Source: CBDVBD01 sp965372135
GTDB taxonomy: Bacteria; Electryoneota; RPQS01; CBDVBD01
Direction: 5' to 3'
DNA length: 6,123 nt
Assembly: GCA_965372135.1 (NCBI GenBank)
Contig: CBDVBD010000175.1
Span: 1-6,123, forward strand
Made by a program: the position numbers and the translations under genes. Below the pieces are notes generated by a model. That model was not told the DNA's origin, searched no databases, and was given only the letters and a program-made list of their open reading frames with translations. How positions within the stretch are numbered: the first letter of the stretch is position 1; every line of letters starts with the position of its first letter. Positions 1 through 4,465 of this stretch are shown here, piece after piece.

Positions 1-302
1 GTAGTGTCCTTTCCTGCTTCTTCTTTGGCATCCTTTTCCACTTCTTCCACATAATTCAACTTCAGATCAGCTACTGCTTGATCCAAGAACTTCTTCTCCT
101 CATCAGACAAATTCCCCTGGGTCTTGATCGCCAGCATATCCAACATCCCAATGGACAGGCTGGCTTGGTCGAAATCCTGTTCCACCTTGTTCGTTAAAGG
201 ATTTACCCGCTTCCCTAACTGCTGCCACGCGGCATTCTGAAACGTATTCACCAACTGATAGAACAAAACGGTATTCATCATGTCTTTGTCTAATGTTTCC
301 AT
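1..302 (-). CDS. DUF1844 domain protein, C-terminus cut by window edge
   Basis: I translated this frame by hand; it gives 100 codons from ATG at 302 to the window edge with no stop. It begins METLDKDMMNTVLFYQLVNT. A Leu/Gln-rich helix leads to a central NPLTNKVEQDFDQA segment (residues 34-47), then IGMLDMLAIKTQGNLSDEEK (51-70), then a helix with a D-L-x-x-x-Y-V pattern near residues 79-85. The pattern 'helix, NP-T-x-K-V-E, D/ML-x-x-KT-x-GNL-x-x-EE, Y-V-E' is that of the small DUF1844 proteins, whose function is unknown. The last visible residues (86-100) are a charged Lys/Glu stretch, probably the start of a low-complexity tail. An ATG at 308 is in frame but only one base from the Shine-Dalgarno, so the ATG at 302, seven bases from AGAGAGG, is preferred. 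BFN-UVR lies 179 bases upstream on the same strand with no clear terminator between, so co-transcription is possible. Confidence 0.8.
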   Translation of the reverse strand, partial: METLDKDMMNTVLFYQLVNTFQNAAWQQLGKRVNPLTNKVEQDFDQASLSIGMLDMLAIKTQGNLSDEEKKFLDQAVADLKLNYVEEVEKDAKEEAGKDT

Positions 303-309
303 AAGCATA

Positions 310-316
310 CCTCTCT
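310..316 (-). promoter_or_regulatory. Ribosome binding site of the DUF1844 gene
   Basis: AGAGAGG on the minus strand lies seven bases before the ATG at 302. It lies only one base before the alternative ATG at 308. The spacing decides the start in favour of 302. Confidence 0.65.
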
Positions 317-341
317 AAATCTTTTGGTGGTATAACTACAA

Positions 342-401
342 GAAAAGGGACGGTTGCGATCAACCGACGCAGGATATCGCCGGAACACCTTTTCCGTCCC
401 C
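342..401. repeat. REP-like palindromic element between BFN and DUF1844 genes
   Basis: GGGACGG (347-353) pairs perfectly with CCGTCCC (394-400). Inside it, CGGTTG (351-356) and CAACCG (361-366) form a perfect 6-bp stem with the loop CGAT. The two stems share 351-353, so they are alternative folds. Each boundary has a short purine run on one strand (AAAAGGGACGG at the left; GGGGACGGAAAAGG on the other strand at the right). The size and nested inverted repeats resemble REP/BIME-type intergenic elements that RAYT (Y1 transposases) mobilise in other bacteria. No RAYT gene is in the window, so this is a structural call only. It could instead be a structured leader of the DUF1844 mRNA. Confidence 0.4.
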
Positions 402-481
402 GAAAATCAACCTTCTAAGATGGGGAACAATTTGTTTGAACCTACCAATAAAAAATCGGGCTCAAGATGTGACAGATTACC

Positions 482-1096
482 TCAGGATGATTCTTCTTCC
501 TCGCTGGAATCATCCTCCTTGGTAGTGATATTTTTTTCCAGTTCCCGAATCTGATCCCGAATTTTCGCAGCGTCCTCGTAGGCTTCGATTTCTATGGCAT
601 CTTTCAATTTCTGATTCAATTGGGCGATCAAATCAACTTTGCTCTGGCTGACCGGTTCCCCGGTGATTGCGGCGGTATCCATCACCTGTTTCGCCACCTG
701 AATCGGGGCTTTCATCTTCAACGCCAATGCAATGGCATCGGACGGTCTGGCATCCACCTGCTTTACTTCACCGTTCACATTCTTCAGGTGCACCAGCGCA
801 AAATACGTGTTATCCCTAAGTTCCGTGACCGTGATACCGTCGATACTGGTGCCGCCTTCGGTAAGGATACTCTGAAACAGGTCATAGGTCAGCGGACGGG
901 CGTATTCCATCCCTTGCAGCAGCAGCGAAATCGCCTGGGCTTCCGCCGCTCCGATAAATATCGGCAGCCACCGTTCCCCGCCGTGCTCCTTCAGGATCAC
1001 CACATACCCTTGATACGGCGGGCACACGGAAATCCCGATTACTTCTACATTTACTAGGTCGCCGTTGCTGGGTCTTTGTGCTTTCTTGTCAGCCAT
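482..1096 (-). CDS. Bifunctional nuclease (BFN/DUF151) domain protein with C-terminal UVR domain
   Basis: This is a 204-residue cytoplasmic protein. Residues about 14-140 are a BFN domain (DUF151): VNVEVIGISV, then LPIFIGAAEAQAISLLLQG (44-62), a PLTYDLFQSIL helix (68-78), and the hallmark DARPSDAIALALKMKAPI (115-132). Residues about 158-189 (LNQKLKDAIEIEAYEDAAKI and RDQIRELEK) are a UVR helical hairpin like those of UvrB, UvrC and McsA. The last 12 residues are a Glu/Ser tail. In other bacteria BFN proteins are described as Mg-dependent nucleases active on DNA and RNA; the UVR hairpin normally mediates protein-protein contact. A start at 1162 is possible in frame, but it falls about ten bases after the predicted transcription start and lacks a Shine-Dalgarno. 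ATG at 1096 has AAGGAA nine bases upstream, and the conserved sequence begins just after it. Biological substrate is unknown. The fusion of BFN with UVR is recognised in FCB-group genomes. Confidence 0.9.
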   Translation of the reverse strand: MADKKAQRPSNGDLVNVEVIGISVCPPYQGYVVILKEHGGERWLPIFIGAAEAQAISLLLQGMEYARPLTYDLFQSILTEGGTSIDGITVTELRDNTYFALVHLKNVNGEVKQVDARPSDAIALALKMKAPIQVAKQVMDTAAITGEPVSQSKVDLIAQLNQKLKDAIEIEAYEDAAKIRDQIRELEKNITTKEDDSSEEEESS

Positions 1097-1105
1097 ATGA
1101 CATGT

Positions 1106-1111
1106 TTCCTT
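1106..1111 (-). promoter_or_regulatory. Ribosome binding site of the BFN-UVR gene
   Basis: AAGGAA on the minus strand is nine bases before ATG at 1096. It supports the 204-residue form over the 226-residue form. Confidence 0.65.
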
Positions 1112-1177
1112 GGACAAATAACGGTAAGACGCTACGTCAAACCCATGATCCCACACAACCATTATTTGGACACATAT

Positions 1178-1206
1178 AATATAACAAAGAAAACAACAAG
1201 TATCAA
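1178..1206 (-). promoter_or_regulatory. Sigma70-like promoter of the BFN-UVR gene
   Basis: Read on the minus strand, TTGATA (1201-1206) and TATATT (1178-1183) are separated by 17 bases, close to the sigma70/SigA consensus with ideal spacing. Transcription would begin near 1171, giving a leader of about 75 bases before ATG at 1096. The surroundings are AT-rich. No other gene lies between this site and the end of the FG-GAP gene. Confidence 0.6.
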
Positions 1207-1260
1207 GTCCTTTTTAACCCTACTGCAATTCTACATAGAGATAAGTGATTTATATGAATA

Positions 1261-1282
1261 ATGGCGTTCCATGGAACGCCAT
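1261..1282. repeat. Perfect 22-bp palindrome, copy 1 of a two-copy repeat
   Basis: The segment equals its own reverse complement: arms ATGGCGTTC and GAACGCCAT around CATG. It lies 78 bases downstream of the FG-GAP gene stop. A diverged copy is at 2913-2951. The two can be aligned over about 39 bases with roughly four fifths identity, and both carry ACTTGC(C/T)AAC just right of the hairpin. Here neither strand has a T-run after the hairpin, so it is not a classical intrinsic terminator, although it could stabilise the 3' end of the FG-GAP mRNA. Confidence 0.6.
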
Positions 1283-1285
1283 CAC

Positions 1286-1360
1286 TTGCCAACCTTGTTC
1301 GCTCACCGGCGGACTTGTGCGCCCATTGGCGGACTTGTCCGCCTACGGCGGGTTGCCAAC
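1286..1360. repeat. GGCGGACTTG hairpin units between 8-bp direct repeats
   Basis: TTGCCAAC occurs at 1286-1293 and again at 1353-1360. The 59 bases between are GC-rich, unlike the AT-rich neighbourhood. They contain GGCGGACTTGT twice with a 20-base period (1308 and 1328) and a degenerate third start (GGCGGG, from 1348). The second unit is a perfect hairpin: GGCGGA (1328-1333), loop CTTG, TCCGCC (1338-1343). The first has one mismatch in the stem. The right-hand direct repeat ends one base before the FG-GAP gene stop codon. The arrangement looks like a small palindromic insertion with a target duplication. A coincidental 8-mer repeat cannot be excluded. Confidence 0.5.
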
Positions 1361-2788
1361 TTATTTCATCAACACCATCTTTCCCACATCTGAAAATTCA
1401 CCTGCCGACAACTGATAGAAATAGATCCCACTCGCCAAAGCACTACCGTCGAAAGCTACTTCATGGGAACCTGCAGTCATCAACTGCCCATCAATCGCCA
1501 CCGCCACTTCTCGCCCGAGTGTATTATACACTTTCAATGATACTCTCGACATCGCGGGCATATGAAATGGAATATTAGCGGTAGGATTGAATGGATTAGG
1601 GTAACTGGTTCCTAAGGAATATTCATCAACAACACTGGCAGACATTAGATCATCATACCTCGATGGATCATCAAACTGCTGGATTAAACTATTCTCCCAC
1701 CATTTTACCACATTTGATGAATACGATGCCGCACCAAGTACATCCATATCTCCATCACCATCCACATCTTCCGCATATACATGCTCAGCTCTATAGAAAT
1801 TGTTTGCTACTAAATGTGGTGTAAATTGTTGGTATTCATTGTTTTCCCACCAGTAAATCGCACCTCCACTCACCGAATTAAGGATATCCATATATCCGTC
1901 GCTGTTTATGTCAGCGACATAAACAGAAGTCACCCATAAATAATTGTTACATAGCGTATGCTCTGTAAATTGCTGGTTCCCATTGTTTTCCCACCAGGTT
2001 AGATATGAAAGATAATCATTGACATCAGAACCACTGATGATATCCACATCACCATCATTGTCCATATCTGCTGCACAAACTGAGACTATTCCATGATAAT
2101 CGTTATCGATGTAGTGAAAAACAAATACCTGATTCCCATTATTTTCCCACCATACAATGGTAGAATCATATGATGACCCACTCACGATATCCAGATCTGT
2201 ATCACCATCTAAATCTATTACACACACTGCTCTAGTGATATTACCGCCAATAGCATGCGGGGTGAATTGCTGGTTTCCGTCATTCTCCAACCAGAAAACA
2301 CCCCAATATGCGCTAACGATATCCATATCCCCATCAATATCCAGGTCCACTCCGTAAACGTTTCTAAAACTCGATGGGTAAATCGAAAACTCAGTAAATT
2401 GTTGGAATACATCGTTATCCCACCAATTGGAGCTCCGCCACAACGTGATTCCTATATTACTTGATCCAAGGACATCTACATCCCCATCCCCGTCCATGTC
2501 AGTTGCATGAACAAACCTGGAGTGGATATTACCGTTAATAACATGCTGGGTAAACCATTGGAATCCATCGTTCTCCCACCAGATAACATCATCATCCCAT
2601 GAAGCTGAACCCAAGACATCCATATCCCCGTCATTGTCCATGTCTATCGCATAGACACAGATAGCTCCATTACATCCTGCAATAGTGTGTTCCGTAAAAG
2701 TTATTTGTGCTTGGGAGATATGAACATAAAGTAGTGCCGGCGCAAACACAAATAATAATCTTAACAAAAACAATTTTCTATCACACAT
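1361..2788 (-). CDS. Secreted FG-GAP/VCBS-repeat beta-propeller protein with C-terminal sorting domain
   Basis: This is a 475-residue exported protein. Residues 1-27 are a signal peptide (basic MCDRK, hydrophobic core LLRLLFVFAPALL, cleavage likely after ISQA). Seven Asp-rich loops of the type D-x-D-x-D-G-D-x-D-hydrophobic start near residues 49, 97, 148, 192, 241, 293 and 341, about 44-52 apart. Each is followed by a WWENxGxQxFTxH-like strand. This is the FG-GAP/VCBS pattern, where the loops bind calcium; seven units suggest a seven-bladed propeller. Repeat 6 (DINSDGYMD) is the most degraded. Residues about 390-475 form the YPNPFNPT...YNTLGREV...LASGIYFYQL...KMVLMK module, seen as a T9SS type A sorting or FlgD-Ig-like domain. 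Ligand is unknown; surface display or release is inferred. The start at 2788 is chosen because GAGGG lies seven bases upstream and the signal peptide begins there; in-frame starts at 2842 and 2845 fall in or beside the promoter -10 box. It appears to be transcribed alone. Confidence 0.9.
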   Translation of the reverse strand: MCDRKLFLLRLLFVFAPALLYVHISQAQITFTEHTIAGCNGAICVYAIDMDNDGDMDVLGSASWDDDVIWWENDGFQWFTQHVINGNIHSRFVHATDMDGDGDVDVLGSSNIGITLWRSSNWWDNDVFQQFTEFSIYPSSFRNVYGVDLDIDGDMDIVSAYWGVFWLENDGNQQFTPHAIGGNITRAVCVIDLDGDTDLDIVSGSSYDSTIVWWENNGNQVFVFHYIDNDYHGIVSVCAADMDNDGDVDIISGSDVNDYLSYLTWWENNGNQQFTEHTLCNNYLWVTSVYVADINSDGYMDILNSVSGGAIYWWENNEYQQFTPHLVANNFYRAEHVYAEDVDGDGDMDVLGAASYSSNVVKWWENSLIQQFDDPSRYDDLMSASVVDEYSLGTSYPNPFNPTANIPFHMPAMSRVSLKVYNTLGREVAVAIDGQLMTAGSHEVAFDGSALASGIYFYQLSAGEFSDVGKMVLMK

Positions 2789-2795
2789 CTTACTA

Positions 2796-2800
2796 CCCTC
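2796..2800 (-). promoter_or_regulatory. Ribosome binding site of the FG-GAP protein gene
   Basis: GAGGG on the minus strand is seven bases before ATG at 2788. It decides the start, excluding the upstream in-frame TTG (2845) and ATG (2842). Confidence 0.7.
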
Positions 2801-2843
2801 ACTATGATCAAAAAACCTAAATCGATATGACCCGCTACCCATC

Positions 2844-2871
2844 AATATAATGCATAGAAATCAAAAGTCAA
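2844..2871 (-). promoter_or_regulatory. Sigma70-like promoter of the FG-GAP protein gene
   Basis: On the minus strand, TTGACT (2866-2871) and TATATT (2844-2849) are 16 bases apart. A start near 2837 would give a leader of about 50 bases. The site lies just beyond the terminator at 2909-2932, giving a clean transcript boundary between the oxidoreductase and this gene. Confidence 0.6.
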
Positions 2872-2908
2872 GCAAAATTATCGGTTCGGGCAATAAACTT
2901 TCAATTGC

Positions 2909-2932
2909 AAAAAAGGCGTTCCATCGAACGCC
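2909..2932 (-). terminator. Intrinsic terminator downstream of the flavin oxidoreductase gene
   Basis: On the minus strand, GGCGTTC (2926-2932), loop GATG, GAACGCC (2915-2921) is a perfect 7-bp stem directly followed by TTTTTT (2909-2914). This is the standard rho-independent form. It lies about 150 bases after the oxidoreductase stop. The hairpin belongs to the same repeat family as the palindrome at 1261-1282. No plus-strand gene needs it. Confidence 0.75.
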
Positions 2933-3038
2933 CTTACTTGCTAACTTCTTAATTGCCTATATTAAAAACTAAATTATCTCTTCCACCCTATGCGATCTCA
3001 AAATCTCGCGTCTTTATTTATAAAAATATCTCCGCGTC

Positions 3039-3069
3039 CTCTGCGACTTGCCCCTTCGGGGGCTCTGCG
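3039..3069. repeat. Stable UUCG hairpin between CTCTGCG direct repeats
   Basis: GCCCC (3050-3054), TTCG, GGGGC (3059-3063) forms a 5-bp stem with a C(UUCG)G tetraloop when read on the plus strand. CTCTGCG occurs on both sides (3039-3045 and 3063-3069). The surrounding 'CTCCGCGTCCTCTGCG' wording resembles the CGCAGAGG-type dispersed intergenic repeats common in many bacterial genomes. It lies in the 3' spacer of the oxidoreductase gene, ahead of that gene's terminator. Confidence 0.4.
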
Positions 3070-3080
3070 GGAGATAGTCT

Positions 3081-4172
3081 TCATAATATGTCATGACAAC
3101 TAGTAGGACTGGTGCGGTCTTTTAGGCATAGGTTGCTGGAAATGCAGCCCGAGGGCGCCGTATCGCCAGCCAGCCACCGTGCCACCAAATCCGGTTCCCG
3201 GATAAATGGACGACACATCGATACCATATCCGCATCGCCATTCGCTATCACCGCCTCCATCACCGGCAGCGACCGTAATCCTCCCACCACGATCCGCACC
3301 GCCCCCGGATCCAATTCCCGAAATCGCCGTGCCGTATCCAGGAAATAGCCCTCATTACCAGCCGCCACCCGCTTCCGGATAATCTTGGTGGTGCTCTCCG
3401 CAATCCCCCCGCTGATTTCGTACCCCCACAGCCCTATTTCCGTAAGCTGCCGCACGGTTTCGATGGTCTCCTCCACCGTGACTCCTCCGGGCACCAAGTC
3501 TTCCCCATTGATTTTAATCAGGATCGGATAATCATCCCCCACCACGGAACGAACATGTTTATAGGTTTCCAGCAGGAACCGCCGCCGGTTGTCCGACGTT
3601 CCCCCCCAGTCATCTTCCCGGCGGTTGGTGTAAGGTGATAGAAATTGGCTGATTAAATACCCATGCGCCGCATGAAGCTGCACCCCGTCGAAACCGGCTT
3701 CCATGACCCGCCGAGCCGCATCCCCAAACGCCTGAATCAGCCCGAAGATTTCTTCCACAGACACTTCCCGGGGCACCGTATCAGTAAATCGAATTGGTAC
3801 CGGCGACGGGGCAATCAACTCCGGTAAAATCTCCGTTGATCCCTGCCGCCCGCCGTGGTTGATCTGCGCCACCACCTTCGCCCCCTCTATTTCATGTACT
3901 GCATCGCACAACTGCCGTAGACCTGGAATATGATCATCGGAAAAAATGCCGGTTTGACAAGCTCCGGCTTGCCCATCCTCCCGCACGAACATGTGCCCAG
4001 TGATAATCAATCCCACCCCGCCTTCCGCCAATGAACGATACTGACCCACCAACCCGGATTCGATCACGCCTCGAGGGTCAGAAAAACGCTCCGCAGTGGC
4101 GGAGCGTACTGTTCGATTTCGCAGTGAGAGAGGATCACGATTAAACGGTCTCAAAATCTCAAAATTTTCCAT
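3081..4172 (-). CDS. Old Yellow Enzyme-family NADH:flavin oxidoreductase
   Basis: This is a 363-residue single-domain FMN TIM-barrel enzyme of the OYE family (COG1902 type). In order: LRNRTVRSATAERF (17-30, first strand), GGVGLIITGH (51-60), QINHGGRQG (103-111), APSPVP (121-126), then the signature GFDGVQLHAAHGYLISQFLS (160-179) followed by NRREDDWGG. His167, His170 and Tyr172 match the substrate-binding HxxH/N and the proton-donor Tyr. ILIKINGED (217-225), YEISGG (251-256), VVGGLR (295-300) and ADMVSMCRPF (314-323) form the FMN phosphate side. Known members reduce activated C=C bonds with NAD(P)H; the physiological substrate is not predictable. There is no C-terminal Fe-S/FAD extension, so it is not a dienoyl-CoA reductase type. 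The tail reads CISSNLC, where relatives often have a CxxCNxC form, so one Cys appears replaced by Ser. The start at 4172 has no clear Shine-Dalgarno. GC content looks much higher than in the FG-GAP gene. Confidence 0.9.
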   Translation of the reverse strand: MENFEILRPFNRDPLSLRNRTVRSATAERFSDPRGVIESGLVGQYRSLAEGGVGLIITGHMFVREDGQAGACQTGIFSDDHIPGLRQLCDAVHEIEGAKVVAQINHGGRQGSTEILPELIAPSPVPIRFTDTVPREVSVEEIFGLIQAFGDAARRVMEAGFDGVQLHAAHGYLISQFLSPYTNRREDDWGGTSDNRRRFLLETYKHVRSVVGDDYPILIKINGEDLVPGGVTVEETIETVRQLTEIGLWGYEISGGIAESTTKIIRKRVAAGNEGYFLDTARRFRELDPGAVRIVVGGLRSLPVMEAVIANGDADMVSMCRPFIREPDLVARWLAGDTAPSGCISSNLCLKDRTSPTSCHDIL

Positions 4173-4232
4173 TTTCTATCTATACCAGTGCTAATAAATA
4201 ATTTCGCATTACAAAAAAGTTAAGTTCCTGCT

Positions 4233-4259
4233 GGATTTCAAATCCGCCAGCTGGCGGAT
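4233..4259. repeat. Overlapping palindromes upstream of the oxidoreductase gene
   Basis: Positions 4242-4259 are a perfect 18-bp palindrome (ATCCGCCAG and its complement CTGGCGGAT). It overlaps a second inverted repeat, GGATTT (4233-4238), C, AAATCC (4240-4245). The TCCGCC/GGCGGA core is shared with the hairpin at 1328-1343. It lies 61-87 bases before the oxidoreductase ATG, so it would be in the leader or around the transcription start. It may be a dispersed palindromic repeat or an operator. Confidence 0.5.
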
Positions 4260-4293
4260 AATATAGATACAATTTATCCATTATGTAATTCAA
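4260..4293 (-). promoter_or_regulatory. Possible promoter of the flavin oxidoreductase gene
   Basis: Two overlapping registers fit on the minus strand. One is TTGAAT (4288-4293), 18 bases, TATCTA (4264-4269). The other is TTACAT (4283-4288), 17 bases, TATATT (4260-4265). Either would start transcription at or inside the palindrome at 4242-4259. The match is moderate in an AT-rich spacer, so chance is a real alternative. Confidence 0.35.
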
Positions 4294-4304
4294 TTACGTG
4301 TAAT
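4285..4304. promoter_or_regulatory. GTAAT/ATTAC half-site cluster, possible operator
   Basis: GTAATT (4285-4290), C, AATTAC (4292-4297) is a perfect inverted repeat. ATTAC (4293-4297), GT, GTAAT (4300-4304) is a second, overlapping one. It overlaps the possible -35 region of the oxidoreductase promoter, a position suited to a dimeric repressor. No regulator gene is in the window, so the role is inferred only. Confidence 0.25.
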
Positions 4305-4403
4305 GCGTTTTGCATTTCTTTCGCTATTCTTTGACGGTTCTTTCGCTTTTCTTTTCATTTTCGGGCGTTTTTTTCGCTTTTTTTTCGCATTTTTTTCACT
4401 CAT
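4290..4403 (-). CDS. Possible 37-residue Lys/Arg-rich peptide, doubtful
   Basis: ATG at 4403 opens a frame of 37 codons ending in TGA (4290-4292). The peptide starts MSEKNAKKKRKKRPKMKRKA and has 12 Lys and 6 Arg, about half its length, with no hydrophobic segment. It lies between lepB and the oxidoreductase gene on the same strand. Against it: there is no Shine-Dalgarno before the ATG, the strand is A-rich so stops are scarce, and its 3' end overlaps the possible oxidoreductase promoter. In its favour: out-of-frame stops are present while this frame stays open. It resembles no family I recognise; basic nucleic-acid-binding peptides have such composition. The remainder of this gap holds only the palindromes described separately. 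Confidence 0.2.
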   Translation of the reverse strand: MSEKNAKKKRKKRPKMKRKAKEPSKNSERNAKRITRN

Positions 4404-4465
4404 AACTAAGAAATTGGGTATTTTTTCCCCAGAATTTTTTACTTCTTTCGTTCGTTATTCAGTCA

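Noticed and set aside
103..363. Minus-strand 86-codon ORF overlapping the left end
   Set aside because: It is an out-of-frame shadow of the DUF1844 gene and shows no recognisable family pattern.
620..1057. Plus-strand 145-codon ORF
   Set aside because: It lies wholly antisense to the BFN-UVR gene and its translation shows no domain. Other plus-strand ORFs antisense to the annotated genes were dropped for the same reason.
1097..1162. N-terminal extension of the BFN-UVR protein to an ATG at 1162
   Set aside because: It begins about ten bases after the predicted transcription start, has no Shine-Dalgarno, and the extra 22 residues do not look like part of the domain. ATG at 1096 has a good AAGGAA.
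1261..1282. Palindrome as intrinsic terminator of the FG-GAP gene
   Set aside because: The hairpin is strong, but neither strand has a T-run after it; kept as a repeat only.
1650..2700. Recurring words in the FG-GAP gene as a CRISPR or non-coding tandem array
   Set aside because: The repeats are in frame, about 132-156 bases apart and vary in sequence, matching protein blades rather than identical repeats with spacers.
2789..2845. N-terminal extension of the FG-GAP protein to 2842 or 2845
   Set aside because: These codons overlap or touch the -10 box. The extension would bury the signal peptide behind 19 residues, whereas 2788 has GAGGG at seven bases.
4315..4450. Long T-rich plus-strand tracts as a lepB or plus-strand terminator
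   Set aside because: On the minus strand, where lepB is transcribed, these are A-runs. No hairpin precedes the T-runs on the plus strand, and no plus-strand gene ends there.
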